From Desulfosporosinus sp. I2 (GTDB lineage: Bacteria > Bacillota > Desulfitobacteriia > Desulfitobacteriales > Desulfitobacteriaceae), in NCBI RefSeq assembly GCF_000960765.1, contig NZ_JYNH01000001.1, positions 62,001-126,000 of the forward strand: 64,000 nt of DNA. Reading direction: 5' to 3'. The notes under the pieces are model-generated. The model worked only from the letters and a program-made list of their open reading frames with translations. It did no database searches and was not told the origin of the DNA. Positions 54,443 to 63,925 of this stretch are shown piece after piece. How positions within the stretch are numbered: position 1 is the first letter of the stretch; the number at the start of each line of letters is the position of its first letter. The translations under genes were made by a program, and so were the position numbers.

Positions 54443-55747
54443 CTACTTAAATCGTACTTCTACAGCTCGAGCATGCGCTTCCAATCCTTCGCTACGCGCG
54501 AGTAAGGCGATTTGCTTGGCATCTCGTTTAAGAGCTGCTTCTGAATACCCGATCACACTAACCTTTTTCATAAACATATCAACATTGAGGGGAGAATAAA
54601 ACCGTGCCGTCCCTCCGGTGGGCAAAACGTGATTGGGTCCCGCAAAGTAATCCCCCACGGGTTCCGGAGAATAACGTCCTAGAAAAACAGCTCCGACATT
54701 TCGGACTTTTCCTAACCAAGAATAGGGCTCCTTAACGACTAACTCAAAATGCTCCGGGGCAATTTGATTGGCCAAATCCATTCCTTCGTCGAGATTCGAC
54801 ACCAAAATTGCGGCCCCATATGTTTGCCAGGAGGCACGAGCAATCTCGGCACGAGGTAAGCCCTCCAATTGCCGCTCCACTTCGACGATCGTCTGTTCAA
54901 GAAGTTGACGAGAAGGAGATACCAAAATTGCTGAAGCCAATCGATCATGTTCGGCCTGGGACAATAAATCTGCGGCTAATTCATTGGGGCTCCCACTCTC
55001 ATCTGCCAAGATTAAGATTTCACTCGGCCCGGCCAACATATCAATGTCTACCGTTCCGTAGACTTGCTTCTTGGCTAAGGTTACGTAGATGTTCCCCGGT
55101 CCGGTTATTTTGTCCACCGGAGAAATGGACTCAGTCCCGTACGCTAACGCCGCTATCCCCTGAGCCCCTCCAACCCTGTAAATTTCGGTTACACCCGCTT
55201 CGGCTGCCGCTACTAAGACCTCTGGAAGCAGAGTGCCATCCGCTCTAGGTGGAGTGACCATGACGATCTCTTTTACCCCGGCAACAACAGCTGGTAAGGC
55301 GTTCATCAAGACTGACGAGGGATAAGAAGCCGTTCCTCCGGGTACATAAATACCCACACGCTTGAGTGGGAGAAGAAGTTGCCCAAGAATACTTCCATCC
55401 GAGTCTGGCTCCATCCATGACGTTCGTTTCTGTCGTTCATGATAGTTTAAGATATTTCGTTTAGCCGTACGTAAGGCTTCTAAAAAGTCCTCTTCGACCA
55501 CTTGATACGCTCCTTGAATTTCCTCTTTGCTTGCCCTCAGCCCACATTGACGCAGATTGACTTGATCGAATTCCTCCGTCATTTGAAAGATTCCCTCTTC
55601 GCCATCCTCCCGAACCCGCTTGAGAATCTCTGCAACACGCTTATCTAAGGTTTCATCGTCCCCATAGGATTTCCGCGTGAGACGATTCAAATCAATATCC
55701 TTTAAATCCTCAACTTTCACAACAAGATCCCTCGCTTTATCTGTCAA
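54443..55747 (-). CDS. hisD: Histidinol dehydrogenase
   Basis: 434 residues. YVPGGTASYPSSVLMNALPA and GPGNIYVTLAKKQVYG are hallmark segments, and the zinc and catalytic region is around LAGPSEILILADE, LLSQAEHD and IAPEHFEL. Oxidises histidinol to histidine in two NAD steps. Second gene of the operon after hisG. Confidence 0.96.
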   Translation of the reverse strand: MTDKARDLVVKVEDLKDIDLNRLTRKSYGDDETLDKRVAEILKRVREDGEEGIFQMTEEFDQVNLRQCGLRASKEEIQGAYQVVEEDFLEALRTAKRNILNYHERQKRTSWMEPDSDGSILGQLLLPLKRVGIYVPGGTASYPSSVLMNALPAVVAGVKEIVMVTPPRADGTLLPEVLVAAAEAGVTEIYRVGGAQGIAALAYGTESISPVDKITGPGNIYVTLAKKQVYGTVDIDMLAGPSEILILADESGSPNELAADLLSQAEHDRLASAILVSPSRQLLEQTIVEVERQLEGLPRAEIARASWQTYGAAILVSNLDEGMDLANQIAPEHFELVVKEPYSWLGKVRNVGAVFLGRYSPEPVGDYFAGPNHVLPTGGTARFYSPLNVDMFMKKVSVIGYSEAALKRDAKQIALLARSEGLEAHARAVEVRFK

Positions 55748-55813
55748 AATAAATCTCTAAACGGCATCAGCAAACCAGTTCCTGGTTCAAAACTCTACTC
55801 ATCTTCTCGATGA

Positions 55814-56494
55814 CTACTTTGCCGAGACATCTCCAACTAGTTCTCCACGCATACGCTCGATCAAATCTCGAATTCGCCCATATTTCATGCGATAAGCAAC
55901 TCGGTTAGCGATTAAACGAGTCGTTGCTTCAAGGATTGGAGCAACCTCAAGTAAGTGATTTTCCTTGAGTGTTTTTCCCGTGGAGACAATATCGACAATC
56001 ATTTCTGCAAGATCGACACAGGGGGCAAGTTCCATATTGCCATGAAGTTTTATAGGCGTTACCTGCATGCCCAACCCACTAAAAAAAGTCTCTGTCACAC
56101 GCGGAAACTTCGTGGCTACCCGTTGATGATTCAGACCACTTAAATCATAGTCTCCATTTGGGAGTTTTGGTGGGACGCTTTCCTCAGGCATTGCAACTAC
56201 AAAGCGACAATAACCAAATTTTAGGTCCAGTAATTCGGCCACATCCTTATTTTCTTCCAGCAAGGTATCCTTTCCAACCAGTCCTAGGTCTGCAGCTCCA
56301 TACTCAACATAGGTTGGAATATCAGTTGGCCGGCAAATAATAATCTTCGCCTTACTATCAGGAAGATCATAAAAGAGCTTCCGAGAATCTTCATTAACAT
56401 GGCTACACTCGATCCCCACTCGACTTAATAGTTGGATAGAATCGATGAGCAACTTCCCTTTAGGCAACGCAATCGTCAAAAAATCTCGTTCCAC
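55814..56494 (-). CDS. hisG: ATP phosphoribosyltransferase, short form
   Basis: 226 residues, lacking the C-terminal regulatory domain of long HisG proteins. ALPKGKLL at the N-terminus and [14 protein letters not shown] are family motifs, with the PRPP loop in [14 protein letters not shown]. Short HisG needs HisZ, encoded at 61063-62214. First gene of the his operon, with a good promoter and a candidate repressor site upstream. Confidence 0.95.
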   Translation of the reverse strand: MERDFLTIALPKGKLLIDSIQLLSRVGIECSHVNEDSRKLFYDLPDSKAKIIICRPTDIPTYVEYGAADLGLVGKDTLLEENKDVAELLDLKFGYCRFVVAMPEESVPPKLPNGDYDLSGLNHQRVATKFPRVTETFFSGLGMQVTPIKLHGNMELAPCVDLAEMIVDIVSTGKTLKENHLLEVAPILEATTRLIANRVAYRMKYGRIRDLIERMRGELVGDVSAK

Positions 56495-56564
56495 TCGGCA
56501 TCCCCTTCCAATATCCCCGCTAAAACTAAAGCTTAATTCGGTTTATAAATTTTTACAATTTAAC

Positions 56565-56625
56565 GCTTTAGCTAATTAAAGCTCTAATATATTAGTATTA
56601 TAACAATGTCCTCTTACTCTAGCAA
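56565..56625 (-). promoter_or_regulatory. his operon promoter with candidate YerC/HisR operator
   Basis: On the minus strand: TTGCTA (56625-56620), 17 bases, TATAAT (56602-56597). Then, about 14 bases downstream of the -10, the palindrome GCTTTAATTAGCTAAAGC (56582-56565). The start point would fall just before the palindrome, a good position for a repressor. The arms CTTTA-N6-TAAAG recur at the yerC-hisZ promoter. Confidence 0.65.
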
Positions 56626-56734
56626 CCCCTTAATGTAAATAAAAGTTGAGGTGTAACATATTCCTCCAAAATAAAGGTAATTTATTCATTATTAGAGAAA
56701 TGTATCTAACTATTCCATTGAAGGAAATATGTAA

Positions 56735-57457
56735 TATTATTTCTCATATATAATTTTACAAGTTCCTATAGGAAATTGGTCGGACAAGATCGGTTTTAAA
56801 ACTTTCTTGTTAATTGGATATCTATTATGTTTCTCGACCGGAATTTTATACTACTTCGCCAACAGTTCAATTCTTTTTTTCCTTGGTCGGGCATTACAAG
56901 GAGTTGGGGAAGCACCGATTTGGGCATTAGCTCCGGCGCTATTGTCCATCAAGTTTCCCAACTCTAAGGGAAAAATCATGGGTGTATACAATGCAACAAT
57001 TCACGGAGTGAGCCAAACATTTGTTGGAGTGTTTTTCTCTTTGTTTTATGTGGCTATTAGTCTTTCTCAAATAATTACTGGTGGTCTTTCAGACAGGATG
57101 GGGCGAGAAAAATTTATAATATCCGGTTTAATAATAGCTGCTTCAGGAATGTTTATATTTCCCGGTTTAAGTCAGCAGTGGATCCTCATCGCATTAACAC
57201 TCGCAAGTCTCGGGTTGGGAGTATTTTATTTGTCATCCATGGCCTTTTTAAATGAAATTGTACCAAATTCACTTAAAGGAACCGTCTCTGGAGCCTATTA
57301 TTTATTTTGGGGGATTGGATTCTTCTTTGGTCCGCTGTTAATAAGTAAACTTGGAGAACTATCTGGGCATTACATCGGTTTCTTTATGTACTCTCTGGTT
57401 CTGGCGCTAGAAGCCATTATAATGATATTCTTATACAGGAAGGTAAGGTTAACATGA
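56735..57457 (+). pseudogene. Remnant of a major facilitator superfamily transporter
   Basis: The open frame begins after TAA at 56732. It has the MFS loop motif VPIGNWSDKIGFK (after helix 2) and RALQGVGEAPIWALAP (helix 4). It then passes abruptly from ATIHGVSQTFVGVFF to FYVAISLSQIITGGLSDRMG, the loop after helix 8. Helix 1 with the start and about three middle helices (5-7) are missing. TTG 56807 could give 216 residues, but not a working 12-helix carrier. The region is AT-rich. Confidence 0.75.
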
Positions 57458-57518
57458 GGTAGTTACAGAGACCATTTTTCACCAACTAAGAGCTCCCAAT
57501 AATTATATCTAAGCAAAA

Positions 57519-57557
57519 TAAGAGGCAAGCCATTCATCAAACTAGGCTTGTCTCTTA
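57519..57557. terminator. Terminator between the MFS remnant and pfkA
   Basis: TAAGAGGCAAGCC (57519-57531) pairs with 57545-57557 with one mismatch. Confidence 0.65.
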
Positions 57558-57640
57558 AACGTAAGGTAATAGTCAACCCATGCAAAAGCTAAGTGATCAT
57601 CCATCAACTGTAGATCGTCAAAATCCTTAAGATAAGATGA

Positions 57641-58720
57641 TCAGTCTCCCATCTCCATCCCAAAAGTACGTGCGGCTAACAGCAAGGGATCGTTTAACGG
57701 AACATATTTTATCTGATCAACCGCTTCCTGGAGTGGGACTCGTACAATATCCCTGCCTCGTAGGGCGACCATAATGCCAAATTCCTCTTCGAGAGCCGCA
57801 TCAACCGCAGCTACACCATAGCGAGTAGAGAGCACTCGATCATACGCATTTGGAGAACCTCCTCGTTGGAGATGACCCAGTACAGTGACACGAGTTTCTA
57901 AGCCATAGTGTTCTTCGAGATCATTGCCGAGTTTGGCACCGATCCCGCCCAATTTGATGGGGTCGAATCGCCCCGAAACCATACGTTCAACCACCATTTC
58001 CCCGCCAAGAGGCTTAGCTCCTTCAGCAACGACAATAATGCTAAATTTCTTGCCAAGTTTCGCCCTTTTTTGAATGCATAGGGCCACACGATTAATATTA
58101 TAAGGTATTTCTGGTATAAGGATGACATCTGCCCCCCCCGCAACACCAGCATAAAGGGCAATCCATCCAGCGTAACGCCCCATTACTTCAAGGACCATGA
58201 CTCGATGATGAGATTCCGCAGTAGTATGTAATCGATCTAAAGCTTCCTGGGCTGTATCGACCGCTGTTTGAAAACCAAAGGTTTGATCAGTGGCCATGAG
58301 ATCATTATCAATCGTCTTCGGGATTCCGATTACAGAGAGCCCTTTATTCGCTAACTTAAGTGCAATATTTAAACTTCCATCTCCACCAATGGCTAGTAAG
58401 GCATCGACTCCACGCTCTTTTAAATTTCGAATTACATCATCAGATCGATCAACCATTTGAGTTAACCCATTAACTTTCGTCTCATACGCAAACGGATTAT
58501 CTCGGTTTGTCGTCCCCAGTATTGTTCCTCCGCGCGGTAAAATACCCGAGACATCCTTCAAGGTAAGGGGCATGAAATCTCCCTCAACCGCTCCACGAAA
58601 GCCATCAAGGATTCCAAGTACTTCAAGACCATATCCAGTCGCACTTTTAACAATTGCCCGAATTACAGCATTAAGCCCCGGACAGTCCCCTCCACCTGTG
58701 AGCACAGCAATCTTACGCAT
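57641..58720 (-). CDS. pfkA: 6-phosphofructokinase
   Basis: 359 residues. Motifs: LTGGGDCPGLNAVIR, GTTNRDNPF, the nucleotide motif AIGGDGSLN (Gly at the E. coli position 104), and GIPKTIDNDL with Lys at position 124. Then MVLEVMGRYAGWIALY and VTVLGHLQRGGSPNAYDR. The Gly104/Lys124 pair is known from the group III type of actinobacterial enzymes and is most often ATP-dependent. Pyrophosphate-dependent enzymes usually have Asp104/Lys124. About 40 residues longer than E. coli PfkA. Commits glycolysis; monocistronic. Confidence 0.92.
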   Translation of the reverse strand: MRKIAVLTGGGDCPGLNAVIRAIVKSATGYGLEVLGILDGFRGAVEGDFMPLTLKDVSGILPRGGTILGTTNRDNPFAYETKVNGLTQMVDRSDDVIRNLKERGVDALLAIGGDGSLNIALKLANKGLSVIGIPKTIDNDLMATDQTFGFQTAVDTAQEALDRLHTTAESHHRVMVLEVMGRYAGWIALYAGVAGGADVILIPEIPYNINRVALCIQKRAKLGKKFSIIVVAEGAKPLGGEMVVERMVSGRFDPIKLGGIGAKLGNDLEEHYGLETRVTVLGHLQRGGSPNAYDRVLSTRYGVAAVDAALEEEFGIMVALRGRDIVRVPLQEAVDQIKYVPLNDPLLLAARTFGMEMGD

Positions 58721-58970
58721 CTTTACACCCCTTAATCTATAGGTACTTTCGTAACGTTATTATATATTTAAAGGCGGTCAAAGAAAATTTTTCTAAAATC
58801 GTTTCCTAATCGCCCCCTACTTTCAGAAGAGACATTACCCTTTAAAAACCTGCGATATCCAGATTACCCCTCGATATGTCATAGTTTTCCACAATTATTC
58901 TGCCGAATCTAAAAGGATTTTGGGATATGATCCTAAAATTATATTAGTTTGATTGGAAGGGGTTATTAAA

Positions 58971-60879
58971 ATGAGTTATTCTTTATCAACGAAAAAAATT
59001 CGGCCAACCTCGCCCAATCCTAAAATGGGCGGGTGGAAAACAACAACTCTTAGAAATATTATTATCAAACATACCTGCAACCTATAATCGCTATATTGAA
59101 CCATTCTTTGGAGGTGGAGCTCTATTCTTTGGGTTACGCCCTCAAAATTCAATCATATCGGATTTTAACCCTGAGCTGATAAATCTATACCGAGTTGTAG
59201 CACAGAATGTTCAGGAATTGATTGCCGCTCTTAAGAATTTACCGAATGACAAAGAACTATTCCTTAATCTTCGCGCAAAGGATCCAGCGACACTCTCCTC
59301 TGTAGAACAGGCCGCACGAACCATATACCTAAATCGAACTTGTTTTAATGGACTATATCGCGTGAATAAAAGTGGTCAATTCAACACTCCTTTTGGTAAT
59401 TATCACAATCCTAAGATATGCGACGAAAATAATTTGATGGCTGCTAGTCGTTTACTCCAAACCTCTCAAATAATCTTAAGTGATTATAAAGCTATACTTG
59501 AAAACTATGCTCAGCCTGGCGATTTTATTTACTTAGATCCGCCTTATATGCCCATATCAAGCACTTCGGATTTTAAACGTTATACAAAAGTACAGTTCTA
59601 CGAAAAAGATCACATTGATCTTGCCGAAAGGGTTCACAACTTACACGAGCTTGGCTGCCACGTCCTGCTTTCAAACTCCAATCACCCTCTTGTTCATGAA
59701 CTATACAGTAACTATCGTGATAGCATCATCATCCTACAAACCAAGCGAAACATCAGTAGCGACGCCTCTAAAAGAATGGGTGAGGACATATTAATTAATA
59801 TTAAGCCTCGACCGAGGCGTAAACTTTTTATTAATCAAAGTCCTATTACTTTATCCTCCCAGGTCGAGCATTTCCCCTCTACAAGGTATATGGGTAGTAA
59901 GCAAGCTCTACTAAAGCCTATTTGGGAAGCATCTTCCCAATTTAACGTTAATACTGTCTTAGATTTATTTAGCGGTAGTGGTGTTGTAAGTTATATGTTT
60001 AAAGCACAAGGGAAGCAAGTCATCAGTAACGATTATCTGGCCTTTTGTTCCTTATTCACAAAGTCAATGGTTGAGAATAACTGTGTTACCTTGTCAGAGC
60101 AAGATTTAAACTTTTTATGTAATCATGAGACTCCTAACCCAGATCGTTTTGTCTCAGATACTTTTAGAGGATTGTATTTCAGTGATGACGATAATTTATT
60201 TATTGATAAAATTAGAGCGAACATCAATTATTTGGAAGATGACTATAAAAAGGCCATTACTATGGCTTCACTCGTCAGATCATGCCTGAAAAAACGAGCC
60301 AGGGGTATTTTCACCTACACCGGAAATAACTCAGATGACGGTCGACGCGATTTGAGATTGTCGCTGAAGGACCAGTTTTGTGAGGCAGTAGACAAAGTGA
60401 ACAAGGCAGTATTCAATAACAGGCGGGCAAATATCTCTCAAAACGTCGATTCAATGGAAATTAACACAACTGCAGATCTAGTATATATTGATCCCCCTTA
60501 CTTTAGCCCACTTTCTGACAACGATTATACTCGAAGATATCATTTTGTCGAAGGACTTGCTCGTAACTGGAAAAATGTTGATCTACAGGCACATACTAAA
60601 ACAAAAAAATTCAAAAGTTTTCCCACTCCATTTAGTAAAGAGATAGGAGCCTATAAGGCCTTTGAAACACTATTAAGGCGTCACCAAGCAAGCATCATTA
60701 TTGTCTCTTATTCTTCAAATTCTCTACCTACTAAAAACGATTTATCAGCTTTGCTTTCCAAATATAAACAAAATGTTAAAGTAATCGAAGTAGATTATCG
60801 CTATAGTTTCGGTAATCAAGGCCATAAGGTTGATGATAACAAAAACAGTGTTCAAGAATATCTATTTATTGGCTACTAA
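58971..60879 (+). CDS. Two-domain adenine-N6 DNA methyltransferase (M.FokI-like layout), frameshifted near the start
   Basis: ATG 58971 with GGAAGGGG upstream starts a frame that leaves the conserved reading after about 9 codons. The other frame then reads PILKWAGGKQQLLEILLSN (AdoMet motif of Dam), IEPFFGGGALFFGL, LNRTCFNGLYRVN and LDPPYMPIS (catalytic DPPY). A second methylase domain follows: STRYMGSKQALLKPIWEA, DLFSGSGVVSY and VYIDPPYFSPLSDNDY. Dropping one A from the A7 run (58992-58998) joins the frames into 635 residues, close to M.FokI (647). An internal start at TTG 59218 would lose the AdoMet motif of domain 1. No restriction enzyme gene is adjacent. Low GC suggests transfer. Confidence 0.82.
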
Positions 60880-61047
60880 ACTCTTCATCTCAAAGACATA
60901 GGAAACCCCTAAAACACTTGCGAAAAGGTCTATATATTGATTGTATAGAGGAGCAATACCTTTTAAACGGATGATTTTTGTCATCCGTTTTATCAGTTGC
61001 TGATGTTCTTGCCTGTTAGCCTGTGGCATTTTTTCAACCTGAATCAT
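60862..61047 (-). CDS. Possible 61-residue protein downstream of hisZ
   Basis: ATG 61047 has AAGGAG seven bases upstream, directly after the hisZ stop. Product begins MIQVEKMPQANRQEHQQLIK and is basic in its first half and hydrophobic in its second. However, the frame runs through a terminator-like hairpin (60965-60990) and overlaps the methyltransferase end by 18 bases. No family recognised. It may be a short unterminated frame rather than a gene. Confidence 0.3.
   Translation of the reverse strand: MIQVEKMPQANRQEHQQLIKRMTKIIRLKGIAPLYNQYIDLFASVLGVSYVFEMKSLVANK
60961..60994. terminator. Terminator between hisZ and the methyltransferase gene
   Basis: AAACGGATGA (60965-60974) and TCATCCGTTT (60981-60990) form a 10-bp stem with T-rich flanks on both strands. 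Confidence 0.75.
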
Positions 61048-61062
61048 ATGCCACTCCTTCCT

Positions 61063-62214
61063 CTACTCAACGCACAAAATCTCTTTAATATTCTTCTGCC
61101 GTGCCACCAACTGGGCCGCTTCATTCTCCATAGTTTCGAGTGCCATTTCAACCCGTTTCCCCTTAGCCCTTAGGACTTGGCACTGTCGAATAATCTGCCC
61201 TGCATCGGATCCATAGACCAAGATATCCGCTCCCTCCACAGTTGGAAGCGGGAATTGTTCTAACAAATTCCCCAGGTGGATAGCGAAACCAGTCGCTGGT
61301 TGTGGAACCCCAAAATCAGCATATAATGCATCATAACGTCCACCCTCAACTACCGGAAAGCCCATTCCTGGAACATACCCTTCAAAAACAGCCCCAGTAT
61401 AATATGAAAAGCCGCGGAGTATTCCTAAATCTAACGAAACATTTGCTTGGATTCCAAAGTCGTTTAAATACCGATAAATTCGTCTCAAGCTTTCAACTGC
61501 CTCGCGAATCGCTGGTCTCTCACTCCAGCCAAGAACTTCATCGAGAATTTCTTCTCCCCCATGTAAATGGGGTAAATGAAGTAAAAGCTCCTGAACCCGC
61601 CCGGGTAACCCACTTTGCCTGACTAAACTTTCTACGCCCACCATGTCTTTACGTGCTAACGCTTCTTCCAAGTTAGCTTGAATCCCCTCATCGACCCCTG
61701 CCTCCAACATCAACCCGGAGAAAATTCCCATATGTCCCAGGTTAAACTGATAGTTTTTTAAGCCCAAACCCGCAATCGCTTCGACTGCGAGAGCAATCAC
61801 TTCCGCATCCGCCAATTCCTGGTCTGAACCCACGAGTTCTACTCCTACTTGACGGAACTCTCTATGTCTAACAGTGGTGTTACGATACACATCAGCACCA
61901 TAACACAAACGCAGAGGGAATTCCGCACCTCGCATGCGTGTACTAACGAGACGGGCAATGGGTATGGTCAGTTCAGGACGCATAGCCAGAATATGTCCAT
62001 TGCGATCAAAGAATTTGTATAAAGAATCGTCTTGCTCAACGTCCGGTTGGACGCAAGCGGAAAACTCTAGCGTTGGAGTCAACACCTTTTGATATGACCA
62101 CTGCCGAAAAAGCGTTAGAATCTGTGTTTCTAATCGCTCCTGAACCGCTACTTCCTCAGGTAGTAAATCGCGCATGCCCATTGGGATACGTAGGCCTAAA
62201 TTTGTCCTTAACAT
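61063..62214 (-). CDS. hisZ: ATP phosphoribosyltransferase regulatory subunit
   Basis: 383 residues, a paralogue of histidyl-tRNA synthetase catalytic core. It begins PMGMRDLLPEEVAVQERLE; class II motif 2 is RLCYGADVYRNTTVRHREFRQVGVELVG, and the C-terminus keeps GRYDALYADFG. There is no tRNA anticodon-binding domain and several charging residues differ, as expected for HisZ. It assembles with short HisG to give the active, feedback-controlled enzyme. It lies 30 bases after yerC. Confidence 0.93.
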   Translation of the reverse strand: MLRTNLGLRIPMGMRDLLPEEVAVQERLETQILTLFRQWSYQKVLTPTLEFSACVQPDVEQDDSLYKFFDRNGHILAMRPELTIPIARLVSTRMRGAEFPLRLCYGADVYRNTTVRHREFRQVGVELVGSDQELADAEVIALAVEAIAGLGLKNYQFNLGHMGIFSGLMLEAGVDEGIQANLEEALARKDMVGVESLVRQSGLPGRVQELLLHLPHLHGGEEILDEVLGWSERPAIREAVESLRRIYRYLNDFGIQANVSLDLGILRGFSYYTGAVFEGYVPGMGFPVVEGGRYDALYADFGVPQPATGFAIHLGNLLEQFPLPTVEGADILVYGSDAGQIIRQCQVLRAKGKRVEMALETMENEAAQLVARQKNIKEILCVE

Positions 62215-62244
62215 GATGTTTCTCCTTCACTTATGTCAATTTTC

Positions 62245-62547
62245 TTAATCATTTTGCTCTAGTAAACGCCGCAATATCATTTGGTAACCATCCGCTCCGA
62301 AATTCAAACAACGCTTTACCCGACTGATTGTCGCTGTACTAACCCCAGTCGCTTCCCCTATCGCAGTATAGGTCTCATTTTTCTGCAACATTTTAGCAAC
62401 TTCTAAACGCTGTGCTAAAGCCTTAATTTCTGCAATCGTCGCTATGTCTTCAAAAAACCGATAACATTCTTCTTTGCTTTTTAACAAGAGAACCGCTTCG
62501 AACAAAGCATCCGTTAACGGGTTTTGCAAACGTTCATCGCTCGACAT
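62245..62547 (-). CDS. yerC: TrpR-related YerC/YecD family regulator (probable histidine regulator)
   Basis: 100 residues. The TrpR-like core is EIKALAQRLEVAKMLQKNET followed by YTAIGEATGVSTATISRVKRCLNFG, a helix-turn-helix. ATG follows AAGGAGGG. The gene is co-directional with hisZ. From memory, YerC proteins of Firmicutes have been proposed as histidine-biosynthesis repressors (HisR). The palindrome shared by this promoter and the hisG promoter supports that. Confidence 0.88.
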   Translation of the reverse strand: MSSDERLQNPLTDALFEAVLLLKSKEECYRFFEDIATIAEIKALAQRLEVAKMLQKNETYTAIGEATGVSTATISRVKRCLNFGADGYQMILRRLLEQND

Positions 62548-62581
62548 AGGTTTACCCTCCTTGAATAATTATGCTGTCTCC

Positions 62582-62614
62582 CTTTAATCTATTAAAGCAC
62601 TGCTCTATTGTCAA
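62582..62614 (-). promoter_or_regulatory. yerC-hisZ promoter with overlapping candidate YerC operator
   Basis: Minus strand: TTGACA (62614-62609), 17 bases, TAGATT (62591-62586). The palindrome CTTTAATAGATTAAAG (62597-62582) covers the -10. Its arms CTTTA-N6-TAAAG are identical to those at the hisG promoter. Autorepression is implied. Confidence 0.65.
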
Positions 62615-62710
62615 GCTTTTTATGTTTAATTTTTCCGCTTGCCTACCTCTTCACTCTGTGCTACAATACGATACATTAGCAGCAAGACATAAACACACTA
62701 AAATTTCATA

Positions 62711-62857
62711 CAACTCTTATTCAGAGTAGGTGGAGGGACTGGCCCGATGAAACCCGGCAACCGGCATTAATGCACGGTGCTAACTCCTGCAGAGAAATCT
62801 GGGAGATAAGAGGAAAACCGAATCGTACTCCGCGGGTTTTCTTCGCGGAGTTTTTTG
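62711..62857 (+). promoter_or_regulatory. SAM-I (S-box) riboswitch before metN
   Basis: P1 pairs CTCTTAT (62714-62720) with ATAAGAG (62806-62812). Core segments are GGTGGAGGGACTGGCCCGAT, GAAACCCGGCAACC and GGTGCTAACTCCTGC. The terminator ACTCCGCG/CGCGGAGT (62827-62851) with six T follows. SAM binding should stop transcription of the methionine transporter. Confidence 0.97.
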
Positions 62858-62899
62858 TTGTGTTTAATGTTGTAATCTCTTATTGAAGGAGGTACGCCC

Positions 62900-63925
62900 T
62901 TGATTCAGATCCAAAACCTAGTAAAAACATACTCCTCCCGTCAAGGGAACGTTATCGCTATCGATGATGTTTCTCTGTGTATACCAAAAGATGCCATCTA
63001 CGGCATTATTGGCTTAAGTGGTGCCGGAAAAAGCACCTTGGTACGATGTTTGAACCTTCTTGAAAAACCGACAAGCGGTCAAATCATCATTGCGGGGCAA
63101 GATCTTACCAAACTTTCTGGCAAGGCACTTCGTCAGGCTCGCCAGAAAATCGGAATGATTTTTCAACATTTTTATCTTCTTCAATCTCGAACCGTGACAG
63201 AGAACATTGCTTTCCCCTTAGAAATTGCGGGGCTTTCTAAGCAGGAAATCTCAATGCGGGTTGATGAGTTGCTCCATCTTGTCGGCCTTGAGGACAAAGC
63301 CCATGCCTATCCCTCTCAATTAAGTGGTGGTCAGAAACAACGAGTTGGCATTGCGCGCGCGCTTGCCACCAAGCCGCAAGTCCTCTTATGTGATGAGGCC
63401 ACCTCTGCGCTTGATCCTCAAACCACCCTTTCTATTCTAAACCTCTTGCGTGATATTAACCAAAAACTTGGCCTGACGATTATCATCATCACGCATGAGA
63501 TGAAGGTCGTCAAAGAAATTTGCACGGATGTAGCCGTTCTGCACGAAGCTCAGATTGTCGAAAACGGCCCTGTCGAATCCGTGTTCATTCACCCCCAGTC
63601 AGAGATCGCTCGACAATTTATCTCGTCTGTTTTCTCGCATGAACTCCCGACAGACCTTCTGAAAGAAATTGCGACTCATCAAAATTCTGAAGTTGTACGC
63701 ATTCAATTCTTAGGTTCACGAGCATCCGATCCTATCATTACTGATTTACTGCGAACCTGCAACGTTCGTGCAAATATCCTCTATGGAAATATTGATCACA
63801 TAAGATCAACCCTGTTTGGCACCCTTACTTTAGAACTTCAAGGAAATTCTGAACAGTTGCGACAGGCTCATGACTATTTGGCGTCCCGCGAATTAAATGT
63901 GGAGGTGATTCAACGTGCCCTTTGA
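62900..63925 (+). CDS. metN: Methionine ABC transporter ATP-binding protein
   Basis: 341 residues from TTG 62900 behind GAAGGAGGT. Walker A is GLSGAGKST, Q-loop IFQHFYLL, signature QLSGGQKQRVGIARAL, Walker B VLLCDEATSALDP and H-loop TIIIITHEMKVV. The C-terminal NIL domain (about 265-341) binds methionine and inhibits uptake in known MetN proteins. Under the SAM riboswitch and followed by metI. Confidence 0.95.
   Translation: MIQIQNLVKTYSSRQGNVIAIDDVSLCIPKDAIYGIIGLSGAGKSTLVRCLNLLEKPTSGQIIIAGQDLTKLSGKALRQARQKIGMIFQHFYLLQSRTVTENIAFPLEIAGLSKQEISMRVDELLHLVGLEDKAHAYPSQLSGGQKQRVGIARALATKPQVLLCDEATSALDPQTTLSILNLLRDINQKLGLTIIIITHEMKVVKEICTDVAVLHEAQIVENGPVESVFIHPQSEIARQFISSVFSHELPTDLLKEIATHQNSEVVRIQFLGSRASDPIITDLLRTCNVRANILYGNIDHIRSTLFGTLTLELQGNSEQLRQAHDYLASRELNVEVIQRAL

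Noticed and set aside
58900-58915. Third Spo0A-box-like TGCCGAA before the methyltransferase
   Set aside because: Only the 7-base core matches; the long flanking identity and GGAGGA spacing seen at the other two copies are missing.
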